The notes beneath the pieces are model-generated. The model was not told where the DNA came from. It saw only the letters and a program-made list of their open reading frames with translations, and searched no databases. Source: Acidobacteriota bacterium (GTDB taxonomy: Bacteria > Acidobacteriota > Vicinamibacteria > Vicinamibacterales > SCN-69-37). From it: a stretch of 64,000 bases of DNA. Made by a program: the position numbers and the translations under genes. Positions 33,963 to 42,483 of this stretch are shown piece after piece; within the stretch, counting starts at the first letter, position 1; each line of letters begins with the position of its first letter. The DNA lies in NCBI GenBank assembly GCA_016716905.1, contig JADJUS010000004.1:372001-436000 (forward strand), in the 5' to 3' direction.

Positions 33963-35223
33963 CCGGTTGGAGGGCGCTCCGCGCGCTGAGCGCGGCGTAC
34001 GCGGTCAGATACGACTCGACAAGCACCGTCCACGAAAATTCTTCTTCGACAATCCGGCGGCTGGCTGCTCCCATTGCCTGGAGTGAGCCACGAGCCGCAG
34101 CGGCTTCCTCAATCGCGCGCGTCAGGCCGTCCACCGAATCCACATCCACCAGCCAGCCATTCACGCCGGGCCGTACCTTGTCCGGCAAGCCGCCCGCTCG
34201 AGTCGCGATGATCGCGCGCCGATGCGCCATGGCTTCGAGCGTGACCAATGAACTGCCTTCGTACCGGCTCGGATGGACGAAGACGGTGGCGGCTTCATAC
34301 CACGCGTGCAAATCGGCATCAGACACGCGACCCGCGAACAGCACGTGCGGTCCGAGCCCTTCGGCCTCGACCACCGCCTGAATCGCGGCTCGATAGGGGC
34401 CTGCGCCCGCCAGCACCCAGCGCCAACCGAGGCCGGCCAGCGGCCCGCCCGGTCGCGCGGCCCGGCCCAGGGCCTGCGCCAACAGATCAAAACCCTTGTT
34501 GTGTTCCAGACGGCCGACGCTGAGCAGCACCGTGTCGTCTGCGGCAATGCCGTGGCGTTGACGCAGCAACTGGCCCTCAGCGGGTCCGGCCAACGCGCCC
34601 ATGTCGACCAGATCGATGCCATTCGGGATGGTGATCAACTGGCCCGTCTTCGGGCGAAGGTGGCGTTCAGCAAACGGCACGATCGATCGATCCGTGGCGA
34701 TGATGGCCGCCGCGCGCCGCGTGGTGGCGCGCACCGCCGCACGCAGCGGTGCGTAGCCCCACCGCTTCAGGCCGGGTGGCGCCGCAGACGACGCGCCGAA
34801 TTCTTCCATCCCTTGCGGGTTGACCACCAGCGGCGGATCCGTTTGGCGACGGCACAGCGCGTAGCCCAGACCACTGGCGCCGAACGCGTGAACGATGTCA
34901 GCGCCTTCCGTTCGCGCAAGCTCGAGCGCGACACGACCGGCCCGCCATCCAAACAGCGGATACGCCGTGCTGCGGTCGAGAATGGTCGTACCTCGCCGAT
35001 TCGCCAGGGGAAACGTTGAATACGGCACATGGCGAAGCGTGATGTGCGGCGACGCAAACGGGTCGCCCGTTCCACTGCGCCGCACGCTTGTGGGTGGCGG
35101 GGTGATGAGCGTGACCTGTACCTGCCGCGCGGCAAGGTGCCGCACCAAATCGTGGACGGACCGCTCAAGGCCCCCCTCGCCATGCAGTGGCCGCACCGCG
35201 CGCGCGATCACCACCACCCTCAA
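33952..35223 (-). CDS. GT4 family glycosyltransferase
   Basis: A 423-aa GT-B enzyme with N-terminal LHGEGGLERSVHDLVRHLA, the G-rich acceptor loop, and C-terminal LLSVGRLEHNKGFDLLAQAL and HVLFAGRVSDADLHAWYEAA. FVHPSRYEGSSLVTLEAMAH carries the donor-binding Glu residues. It overlaps both neighbours by a few bases, so translation is coupled along the cluster. Sugar and acceptor are unknown. Confidence 0.9.
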   Translation of the reverse strand: MRVVVIARAVRPLHGEGGLERSVHDLVRHLAARQVQVTLITPPPTSVRRSGTGDPFASPHITLRHVPYSTFPLANRRGTTILDRSTAYPLFGWRAGRVALELARTEGADIVHAFGASGLGYALCRRQTDPPLVVNPQGMEEFGASSAAPPGLKRWGYAPLRAAVRATTRRAAAIIATDRSIVPFAERHLRPKTGQLITIPNGIDLVDMGALAGPAEGQLLRQRHGIAADDTVLLSVGRLEHNKGFDLLAQALGRAARPGGPLAGLGWRWVLAGAGPYRAAIQAVVEAEGLGPHVLFAGRVSDADLHAWYEAATVFVHPSRYEGSSLVTLEAMAHRRAIIATRAGGLPDKVRPGVNGWLVDVDSVDGLTRAIEEAAAARGSLQAMGAASRRIVEEEFSWTVLVESYLTAYAALSARSALQPDGR

Positions 35224-36497
35224 TGGCGCGCTCCTGGCCCCTGTGGCCGCGCCTCGATGACCGAGGCGTACAGGGCCTCCACACGTTCGCCGACGCGCGA
35301 GGCCTCAAAGTGGGCCCGTGCGTGGGCCGCTGCGCCGGCGCTCAGGCGCGCCCGCAGCACCGGATCGCCGGCCAGCCGCGCCAGGTCGCGCGCGAAGCCC
35401 TCAGCGGTTGCCGCCAGCAGGCCTGTCTCTTCGTGCCTCACGATGTCGCTGGTGCCGCCAGTGTCCATGGCGGCGATCGGAAGTCCCAGCGCCGACGCCT
35501 CGATGAGGACACGGCTCAATGACTCTGGTCCGTAGGAGGGGAACGCGAGCATCGTTGCCGCACGCATGGCGGCCAGCACTTCGTGGCGATCGCGCCAGCC
35601 GAGCCATCGCACCTGGCGGCCCGAGCGCCGCGCCTGCGCCTCAAGCTCCGTGCGCATCGGGCCGTCGCCAATGACCACCAGCGGCCAGTCGATCCGCGCG
35701 GCATCAAGTGCCGGGAGCAGGAACTGCACGCCCTTGTTGACCGCGAGTTTCCCGGCGTACAGCACATGGGGGTCAGCCACAGGCGGCGCGACTGGAGCCA
35801 GCTCTGACATATCCACGGGATTGTGGATGATCTCAAGGCGCGTGCCCGCGAGTTCGGGTGCGCGTTCGTGCAGGTCACGCGCGATCGCGGTGCTTACGGC
35901 CACCACCGCGTCCGCCCGCGCGAGTTCACGGCGTTTGGTGGCGAGATTGCGACGCATGTAGGGAATCAGCGACCATGCGCCCTTCCCGAGCGCGCCGGCA
36001 CGCGGCGGGATACACGCGCGCATGCCGCCGACGGTGCACGCCGGACACAGCGCGGCAGCTGAGGGGCTCACGATGAGGTCTGACCAGTAACAGACGGGCC
36101 AGTAGTCGCGCACGGTGGCCACCACCGGCACGCCGGTACGACGCCCCGCCCGCACCGCCGGCACCGTCGTCATCACGTGCTGCGCGTGGATGATGTCGGC
36201 GGGTTCGGCCGCCAGTCGCGTGACCAGGTACCGGCCCAGCGCCGCCCAGAGGCGTTCGTTCTTGAGGACGTTTCGCAGCACCGGCACGTTGGGAACGTGG
36301 ACGCGGAATTCGGTGACAGGCACACCTTCGTACTCCGTGCGGTGGAGGCCGTTGACCGTGCCGGGTTTGGCATGCACCACCTGCACGGCATGGCCGCGAT
36401 TGCGGAGCTGCCGTGCCAGTTCGAAGGTGCTCCATCCCGAGCCGCCCGCGCCAGGGGGAAAGGAATCGGTCACGAGCAGGACGCGTCGGGGTGTCAT
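35220..36497 (-). CDS. GT4 family glycosyltransferase
   Basis: A 425-aa GT-B enzyme beginning MTPRRVLLVTDSFPPGAGGSGWSTFELARQL. ATG 36497 overlaps the upstream gene's stop (ATGA), so a longer frame is not used. It has a Cys-rich insert (CPACTVGGMRAC) in the acceptor domain, and the C-terminal motif LYAGKLAVNKGVQFLLPAL with FPSYGPESLSRVLIEASALG. Part of the same polysaccharide operon. Confidence 0.9.
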   Translation of the reverse strand: MTPRRVLLVTDSFPPGAGGSGWSTFELARQLRNRGHAVQVVHAKPGTVNGLHRTEYEGVPVTEFRVHVPNVPVLRNVLKNERLWAALGRYLVTRLAAEPADIIHAQHVMTTVPAVRAGRRTGVPVVATVRDYWPVCYWSDLIVSPSAAALCPACTVGGMRACIPPRAGALGKGAWSLIPYMRRNLATKRRELARADAVVAVSTAIARDLHERAPELAGTRLEIIHNPVDMSELAPVAPPVADPHVLYAGKLAVNKGVQFLLPALDAARIDWPLVVIGDGPMRTELEAQARRSGRQVRWLGWRDRHEVLAAMRAATMLAFPSYGPESLSRVLIEASALGLPIAAMDTGGTSDIVRHEETGLLAATAEGFARDLARLAGDPVLRARLSAGAAAHARAHFEASRVGERVEALYASVIEARPQGPGARH

Positions 36498-37657
36498 GTC
36501 CTGGTCCCCGAGCGAGCGGCGACAAGCGCGCGGAGCCGCGTGTCCAGCAGCGCGCAATGCGCCCGCCAGCTGTATTGCGCGACGGCACGAACCCGAGCGG
36601 CGCCACCCAGCCGCTCTCGCAGTTCTGTATCCGTGAGTCGGACCAGCGCGTCATCAAGCGTCCGAGGGTCAGCTGGGTCATACAACAGCCCCTCGTCGCC
36701 GTCGCTGACCAGGGCGGCGATGCGCGAAAGGCGCGGTGCCACCACCGGGAGTCCCGCAGACATGTACTCGAAGATCTTGAGCGGAGACCAGTAGAACCCC
36801 AGCGCGAGAGGTTTGTGTTTGCCTGGGTCAAACGGTGCCACGCCGATGTCGGCAGCGGCCAGGCACTGTGGCAACTGGTCGTGCGGCACAGCGCCGGTGA
36901 ATGTCACGCCAGGAACGTCGCGCGTCAGCTGTTCAGCGGCCGCCCGTTCAGGGCCATCACCAATGAACACCGCGCCAAGACGATCTTCGCCCTGACGATG
37001 CAGGCGGGCGAGGGAGGCCGCCATCTGCGCGACGCCGTGCCACGATCGAAACGCGCCGGCGAAGACGCACAACACACGCGCCGGGTCGCGCGTGAACGGA
37101 AGCGGGCCCGTCACATCCGGACGGAAGGAGTCCACGTCCGCGCCCCACTCGGCCTCCAGCACCTTGGCGCGATCGAGCCACGACGGGAGGATCTGCGCGT
37201 TGGGCGTAACCAGCAACGCGGCCTGCCGGCACAACGCATCGCGCCATCGACGCATGGGCTCCACGAGCAACGCGCGATCGAGGCGTGATTTTGTCGAACC
37301 CGGGTAGTCGATCACCGGGGCGTTCACTTCGAGCACCGAGGGCACGCCCAGTTGCCGCGCGGCGGCCACGCCTTCGCCGCCGAAGTTGTAGTAGCGCTCC
37401 ATCACGACATCGGCGCCAACCTGCCGGGCCAGATCGGCCACGGCCCCCGCGCGCATCCACCGCAGCTCCGGTCGCCCGAGTGGTGGCCGCATCGCATGCC
37501 AATGCACCGATCCAGCGGGCCAGGGCCCACCCTGTGCCACCGCCACATGCACCTCGTGTCCCAGCGCGGCCAGGCCTTCGGCCACCGCCCGCACGTGCAC
37601 CGACCCGCCCAGCGTGCCCGGGACCTGCTGATCGAGCGCGGCGTAGAGGATGCGCAT
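36494..37657 (-). CDS. GT4 family glycosyltransferase
   Basis: A 387-aa GT-B enzyme starting MRILYAALDQQVPGTLGGSVHVRAVAEGL. The C-terminal domain has FAGAFRSWHGVAQMAASLARL, VTFTGAVPHDQLPQCLAAADIGVAPFD and SPLKIFEYMSAGLPVVAP. A start 39 bases upstream would overlap the methyltransferase gene; ATG 37657 sits one base past that gene's stop. Confidence 0.9.
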   Translation of the reverse strand: MRILYAALDQQVPGTLGGSVHVRAVAEGLAALGHEVHVAVAQGGPWPAGSVHWHAMRPPLGRPELRWMRAGAVADLARQVGADVVMERYYNFGGEGVAAARQLGVPSVLEVNAPVIDYPGSTKSRLDRALLVEPMRRWRDALCRQAALLVTPNAQILPSWLDRAKVLEAEWGADVDSFRPDVTGPLPFTRDPARVLCVFAGAFRSWHGVAQMAASLARLHRQGEDRLGAVFIGDGPERAAAEQLTRDVPGVTFTGAVPHDQLPQCLAAADIGVAPFDPGKHKPLALGFYWSPLKIFEYMSAGLPVVAPRLSRIAALVSDGDEGLLYDPADPRTLDDALVRLTDTELRERLGGAARVRAVAQYSWRAHCALLDTRLRALVAARSGTRT

Positions 37658-37658
37658 G

Positions 37659-38708
37659 TCAGTGCGGTGCGCGCGGCAATTTGCGCAGGCGGGCAAAAAA
37701 CGGTCCTGAGGAAAAACGTCCCCAGAGCCACACGTCGAGGTACATCAAACCGGTTGCGCCACGTGTGGCCCAGTAGACGGGCCCACGCTTCCGGAGCCGC
37801 GTCTTGGCGTCTTTTCTGGCCGCCCGTACGGCCGCGCCAGCGTCGGCACCGCCGGCTCCGGCGCTTCGTGAGCGCCGCGCCATGAACTGTTCGGCCATAC
37901 GCGTCAGGATGTTTTCGACAAAGGCGCCGATGATCGGCGTGTAGTAGGTGATGCGTTCCACCTCGAACCCTGCGGCGGCCGCGACGCGGCGCAGGTCGTC
38001 GTGGTCTGCGATCGGATTGAGGTGATCGGATTTGCGGAGCCGCTCGGTGCCGAGGTCGAGCAGGCCAAGACGATGGAGGAGTCCGCCGAGGCGATTGACG
38101 AGGCGCACGCCCAGCGCGAGCGGACCGTTCTTGCGCACGTGCGTGTAGACAAACATCGCCCCGCCATCCGTCAGCACGCGGTTCGCTTCCGCCAGCATGT
38201 CGTGCAGGGCCTGCGGCGAAAGATGCTCCAGCACGTCGAGCGACCAGGCTTTGTTGAAGGAGGCGTCGGCAAGCGGCAGGCGTCGCAGATCGCCCAGGAG
38301 CAGGTCGCACTGGTCGAGTGATTCGCTCGCGAAGAAGGCGCTGATGTCGATGCCGGTGAACGACGCGCCGGTGTCGCGATTCCAGATCATGGCGCGGCCG
38401 CTGCCACAGCCAAGGTCCACCACGCGATCGCCAGGCGCGAGTTCGAGAAACGCGCGTAATTGGTCATTGCGAATCTTGGACCCGAGCAACGGAGGCGCCA
38501 CGGTCTCGTGCCGCGCATCCACATGCAGCGCCTCGTCGAGGTACTTCGTCTGCTCGGCAAACGCTTCGATGGGCCGGAGGTCGAGGTAGCCATGGGATCC
38601 GTCGAACACCCGCTGGCACGTGGGGCACACCGCGCCTGGCGGCTGTGGTGTCAGCGCGATGCGGCATTCCGGACAGCGCGCCACCGTGAACAGCGCGGGC
38701 GAGATCAT
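37659..38708 (-). CDS. SAM-dependent methyltransferase with N-terminal zinc ribbon
   Basis: A 349-aa protein. Residues 5-40 hold two CxxC pairs (CPEC and CPTC) of a zinc ribbon. A class I methyltransferase domain follows: motif I VVDLGCGSGRAMIW, ASFTGIDIS, and ADASFNKAWSLDVLEHLSP. The C-terminal 100 residues are basic with a short hydrophobic stretch (YWATRGATGLMYLDVWLWGR). It sits between glycosyltransferases, so it probably methylates a sugar or glycolipid intermediate. Start ATG 38708 overlaps the next gene's stop by 4 bases. Confidence 0.85.
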   Translation of the reverse strand: MISPALFTVARCPECRIALTPQPPGAVCPTCQRVFDGSHGYLDLRPIEAFAEQTKYLDEALHVDARHETVAPPLLGSKIRNDQLRAFLELAPGDRVVDLGCGSGRAMIWNRDTGASFTGIDISAFFASESLDQCDLLLGDLRRLPLADASFNKAWSLDVLEHLSPQALHDMLAEANRVLTDGGAMFVYTHVRKNGPLALGVRLVNRLGGLLHRLGLLDLGTERLRKSDHLNPIADHDDLRRVAAAAGFEVERITYYTPIIGAFVENILTRMAEQFMARRSRSAGAGGADAGAAVRAARKDAKTRLRKRGPVYWATRGATGLMYLDVWLWGRFSSGPFFARLRKLPRAPH

Positions 38709-39898
38709 GCGCACACCGCCGCCGCGAAGGCCTGGTCGAGCCGTTCGGCCCGGCGGTCCCATGTGTAGTCGTGTGACAACGCCCGCGCAGCCTCGCCGAG
38801 GCGACGCCGCCGGGCCGGGTCTGCGGCCAGTGCCGAGAGGGTGGCGGCCAGCGCGGCTGCGTCGCCGGACGGGACGAGCAGCGCGGTCTCGTTGTGCGTC
38901 AGCACTTCACCGAGGGCCGGCAGATCCGACGCGATGATGGCGCCGCCGCGCGCGAGGTATTCGAACAGTTTCAGTGGTGAGGTGTAGCGCTCGGAGATGG
39001 CGGTGGACGTGTTGGGCAGCATGAAGATGTCGGCGGTGGCGAGGGCGGCGGCCACCTCGTATGGCGCCAGCAATCCGGTGATGGTAAGTCGAGCGCCGAG
39101 GTTGAGCGACTGCGCCAGTGCCGTCACCCGCGCGAGGTCAGGTTCGCCTGGGTGCCCACCCACAATCAAACCATCCACGTCAGGCACGGCGGCCAGTGCG
39201 CGCACAAACACGTCAACGCCTTTCCACGGGTAAAGGTGCCCGGCGTAGGCGGCGCGGACACGCGTGTGAGCACCGGTGTGGTGTTGTGACCCGGCGGCGG
39301 CCGGCGGCACGGGGCTGGCGCCATCAGGCACCACAAAGACCCGCTCCCGCGGTCCGTATCGCTCGGCGAGATCGTCGGCCAGCGTCTGCGTGATGGTGAC
39401 GTAGGCATCGGCGCGCTTCCACACCAGCGCTTCGCGACGGTCGAGACGCGCAATCTTCCGGGGAGATGGCGCCAGGTCGGGCCGTCCCAGCAGTGCGGGC
39501 ATCGAGGCACTGACCACCGGCGCGATTCCATGTGACTCGTACACGAGCTTCGGCCGCCGCGAGGCGGGGATGCGTGCGAGCAATGCGGCCAGTCCCAGAT
39601 CGCGCGTGAAGACCAGGTCTACGCCCCCTGACAAGGCCCGCCGCAATCCCGTCCACAGCAGACGCACTCGCCGGCCTGTGGCGCCACCAGGGGCCGATAC
39701 CGCTTCGATCACGAGCGAAGAGATGGGCGCAACGCCGTAGAACTCGAATGGATCACGGGGCGGCACCGCCGTGTCTGGCCGCACCAGCAGCGTGACGTGG
39801 TGGCCCCGCGACGCCATCGCCCGGCACGTCGCCATCGTCTGGACGCCATTGGCGCGTTCGATGGGGAAGCGGGTGTCGGCAAACGAAAGAATGTTCAC
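38705..39898 (-). CDS. GT4 family glycosyltransferase
   Basis: A 397-aa GT-B enzyme: MNILSFADTRFPIERANGVQTMATCRAMA, donor domain RAAYAGHLYPWKGVDVFVRALA, ITGLLAPYEVAAALATADIFMLPN and SPLKLFEYLARGGAIIASDLP. Starts by ATGA overlap with the membrane protein gene upstream. Same operon and probable pathway as its neighbours. Confidence 0.9.
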   Translation of the reverse strand: MNILSFADTRFPIERANGVQTMATCRAMASRGHHVTLLVRPDTAVPPRDPFEFYGVAPISSLVIEAVSAPGGATGRRVRLLWTGLRRALSGGVDLVFTRDLGLAALLARIPASRRPKLVYESHGIAPVVSASMPALLGRPDLAPSPRKIARLDRREALVWKRADAYVTITQTLADDLAERYGPRERVFVVPDGASPVPPAAAGSQHHTGAHTRVRAAYAGHLYPWKGVDVFVRALAAVPDVDGLIVGGHPGEPDLARVTALAQSLNLGARLTITGLLAPYEVAAALATADIFMLPNTSTAISERYTSPLKLFEYLARGGAIIASDLPALGEVLTHNETALLVPSGDAAALAATLSALAADPARRRRLGEAARALSHDYTWDRRAERLDQAFAAAVCA

Positions 39899-41268
39899 TG
39901 GCGTGGTTGACGATAAAACGAGTTGCGGTCGGTGAAGTACCGCCAGGCCAGCGACGGCGCGTCACGAGGCAATTCCACAAACGTCTGCCACGCATTGTCT
40001 CTCAGACTGAGGCCCATGCGATCCATCCGGTGCGTACCAAATTGCATCAACAGCCCGAGGTTCCACCACACGCAGAGCGCCGCCACTCCCCACAACAGCC
40101 GGCGCGGGCGCACCGAGGTCGCGAAGGTGCCGAGCCCCGCGAGGCCAATCACGAGCAGCGGCGTCAACTCGACAAAACGGCGGTGGCCGAACGAGCCGGC
40201 GACCGACCACGACTCCACCGCGCCGTTGATGTAGATCTGGAGCGCGGCGATCGCCAGCAGGCAGACGCCCAGCCAGCGCCCGTCTTCAATGGAGGTGCGC
40301 ACCCGCCCAGCGGCGAGCGCCACAAGGCCCACGAGTGAGAGAAGCGCCAGCGGTGTCCACAGCAGCCAGCCATGCTCCAGATCGAGCAGGACGCCGAACG
40401 CATGTGGTGACGACCACGACATTTTGTTGCCGATCGACTCGTGTGGACCAAAGTGTCCATTGACCGCGCGCGACGCGAGCAGTTGCGGCGCGTAGGCCAC
40501 GACAGTCGCTGCCGTGCCGGCCACCGCGAGGCGGAGCGCGCGGGCCCAGTCGCTGCGGTGGAGTGTCCACCGTGCGAAATCCAGCGCGGGGCCGATGGCG
40601 AAGAGGCCCGCCTGATCGCGCATATTGGCCATCAGTCCCACGGTGAGCCCGAGCAGCACCACGCCGCGCAGCGACCACGTCTCGCGCACCCGCAGCCACG
40701 TCCAGAGCGAAAGCGTCACGGCAAACGTGGCACACGCGTGGGAGAAGGGCGGCGCGATGTACATGTAGAAGAGCAGCGGCGTGCCCACGAGCACGGCCAG
40801 GGCCGCGCCGAGGCCGCGTCCAAACCACCGATGCGCGACGGCGGCCGAAAGAAAGATCGCGAGCCAGCCGTACACAGCGGACCCGTAGGCCACGGCCGTG
40901 ATGTAGGGCTGGCTGTAGCCATCCCGCGGCGCACCCGTCGCGATGGCTGCCAGATGGCCAATGCCGTAGAACGGGGCCCAGAGCAACGCCGGACCGATCG
41001 TGGCGAAGTTGAGGCGGCGGCCCGCTCGGGTGTAGCGATCACCCAGGAACGTCTCATGGAAGCCTGGGCCACCCGCGCCGGCGTCATGGAAATACTGATA
41101 TTCGTTCTGGAAGCTGAGGTCGTGATCGAACGCCAGTGAACGCAGGAAGGCGAAGTACTCCACTTCGTCCGATGCGTAGATGCGCGTGGTGACGGCGGGC
41201 AGCGTGAGCAGGGCCAGCAGCGCCAGTGCGAACAGGCGTTTGGTCAGCACCGCCGGCACGGCTCGCAC
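39895..41268 (-). CDS. Polytopic membrane protein of the polysaccharide cluster
   Basis: About 457 aa with 10-11 predicted membrane segments. GTG 41268 (VRAVPAVLTKRLFALALLALL) is preferred because longer starts would run into the CPBP gene and give a Cys-rich, unlikely N-terminus; it lies 4 bases after that gene's stop. The first periplasmic loop (DEVEYFAFLRSLAFDHDLSF, then a Tyr-rich stretch) has an acidic residue pair resembling GT-C glycosyltransferases or mannosyl transferases. The exact family is not certain. Confidence 0.65.
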   Translation of the reverse strand: MRAVPAVLTKRLFALALLALLTLPAVTTRIYASDEVEYFAFLRSLAFDHDLSFQNEYQYFHDAGAGGPGFHETFLGDRYTRAGRRLNFATIGPALLWAPFYGIGHLAAIATGAPRDGYSQPYITAVAYGSAVYGWLAIFLSAAVAHRWFGRGLGAALAVLVGTPLLFYMYIAPPFSHACATFAVTLSLWTWLRVRETWSLRGVVLLGLTVGLMANMRDQAGLFAIGPALDFARWTLHRSDWARALRLAVAGTAATVVAYAPQLLASRAVNGHFGPHESIGNKMSWSSPHAFGVLLDLEHGWLLWTPLALLSLVGLVALAAGRVRTSIEDGRWLGVCLLAIAALQIYINGAVESWSVAGSFGHRRFVELTPLLVIGLAGLGTFATSVRPRRLLWGVAALCVWWNLGLLMQFGTHRMDRMGLSLRDNAWQTFVELPRDAPSLAWRYFTDRNSFYRQPRQ

Positions 41269-41272
41269 ACGA

Positions 41273-42055
41273 TCACTTGCCCAGGCCCAGAGAAGCGGCG
41301 AGCACCTGTTGCAGCACCTGCACGGCGTTGAACCCGGCGTGGTTCGCGATAGACATGACAATGGACCGGCGCCTGATATAGAACGCACCCCAGGCGAGAC
41401 CGAGCAGGCCGATGACGAGTGCGATGTCCCAGCCCTGGTCGAAGTGCAGCAGCCCGAAGGCGACGCCGAACACCAGATTACCCACCCACATGCCGCCCAG
41501 CCGTTGACCGAAGCGATGCAGGATGAACCCGCGCTGCAACTCTTCGCGCACCCCGCCGGCCAGGATCACGACGACCGCGAAAATCGCCGCGTCGAGCGGA
41601 TTGCCCATGAACGCTTCGAGCGGACTCACTTTGACGTTGTGCAGCCACGGGGCCATCGCGCGCAGCGCTGAGACCAGACCAACGACCACCAGGAACGCCA
41701 CCGGCACCAGCGCGAGTCCGCGCCAGATCTCGCCTGAAGGCCGCCGGTGTCCGAGGTACACATCCCGCGAGTTTTCACCGCTGGCCATCAGGAAGATGCG
41801 GATGAGAATGGCCACGAGCGCGGTATCGATGAAGCTGACGGTCGCCACGAACTCAAGCGACAGACCATCCGGCGTCAGAGGCGCCATGCCGGTGCCGAGG
41901 ATGAGCACCGTCGCGACGACGACCTGCGTGGGAATGCCGCAGACCGCGATGGCCTGCAGCGCCGCAAACACCGTGGCCGGTGGACGATCCAGCGTGGCGA
42001 CGGGGGCTGCGTCAAAGCCCGGCGACGCAGGGGCCGCGCTCAAGGATTCGTCCAT
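41273..42055 (-). CDS. CPBP (Abi/CAAX) family intramembrane metalloprotease-like protein
   Basis: A 260-aa protein with about eight membrane segments. The CPBP core reads AGGVREELQRGFILHRFGQRLGG, then FGLLHFDQGWD with the HFDQG metal site and a terminal ANHAGFNAV. In typical members the first motif is EExxxR; here the position of the first Glu is Arg (REELQR) while later Glu residues remain. First gene of the minus-strand polysaccharide operon. ATG 42055 is chosen over upstream codons that lie in non-conserved sequence. Confidence 0.8.
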   Translation of the reverse strand: MDESLSAAPASPGFDAAPVATLDRPPATVFAALQAIAVCGIPTQVVVATVLILGTGMAPLTPDGLSLEFVATVSFIDTALVAILIRIFLMASGENSRDVYLGHRRPSGEIWRGLALVPVAFLVVVGLVSALRAMAPWLHNVKVSPLEAFMGNPLDAAIFAVVVILAGGVREELQRGFILHRFGQRLGGMWVGNLVFGVAFGLLHFDQGWDIALVIGLLGLAWGAFYIRRRSIVMSIANHAGFNAVQVLQQVLAASLGLGK

Positions 42056-42240
42056 CCGGCTCACTGTATCAGGTCGATCTGGTGGCTTTCGCCGGCTCGA
42101 CTTTCGTGCTATCTTCGCTTTTTGGGGTCGCGAGCGTGGTTGGTCGCCCGTGACCGGCTCGAGGCGAAAAATAGGGCAGGTGAAAAAACGCCCGTACTTG
42201 TGCGGGTATCTCAAGATGTGGCGTCGTTGAACCGATAGAT

Positions 42241-42256
42241 CCACCATATGTCGTGG
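42241..42256 (+). promoter_or_regulatory. Candidate NrdR box upstream of nrdJ
   Basis: CCACCATATGTCGTGG matches the NrdR consensus acaCwAtATaTwGtgt at 11 of 16 positions, including all six most conserved ones (upper case). It sits 10 bases ahead of the -35 element. A second, much weaker copy lies at 42267-42282. NrdR would repress ribonucleotide reductase at high dATP/ATP. Confidence 0.55.
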
Positions 42257-42265
42257 GTTTCTGTC

Positions 42266-42294
42266 TTGACTTCGTTACGTGTGGGGCGCATATT
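42266..42294 (+). promoter_or_regulatory. Candidate sigma-70-type promoter for nrdJ
   Basis: TTGACT (five of six to consensus), a 17-base spacer and CATATT (four of six). Transcription would start near 42301 and leave a leader of about 180 bases before the nrdJ ATG. Confidence 0.45.
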
Positions 42295-42483
42295 CGTGAC
42301 CCGGCATTGCAACGGCCGAATCGGGGCTTCCCAGCGTCTCGATCGTGACTTCTGCCTCCTCGCTTCACCAGGAGGAGGGCTCCTGTTGCTGACGCCGGCT
42401 GAAGAGGGTTCGTTTGGTGGGAAAAACAAGAACCGTGTCCGTGGCGGATGCGGGGCCATGTACGAAAGATAAAGGTCACATCG

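Larger units (their letters stand above)
42056..42483. other. 428-bp divergent gap between the CPBP and nrdJ genes
   Basis: No convincing gene is present. On the + side it contains a NrdR-box-like palindrome, a promoter-like TTGACT-N17-CATATT and a leader of about 180 bases. I saw no B12 box or other cobalamin-riboswitch core. A weak minus-strand hairpin (CCCG/CGGG) followed by six T lies near 42183-42206. The promoter of the minus-strand polysaccharide operon must also lie here, but no clear match was found. Confidence 0.5.

Noticed and set aside
42183..42206. Minus-strand terminator (CCCG/CGGG then six T)
   Set aside because: Stem is only 4 bp plus a broken extension and no minus-strand gene ends there.
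42056..42483. Cobalamin riboswitch before the B12-dependent reductase
   Set aside because: No B12-box-like core or recognisable conserved segments; only a promoter-like element and a NrdR-like site.
42448..42483. Upstream start for nrdJ
   Set aside because: The extra 12 residues are basic and unlike the family; ATG 42484 has a better ribosome site.
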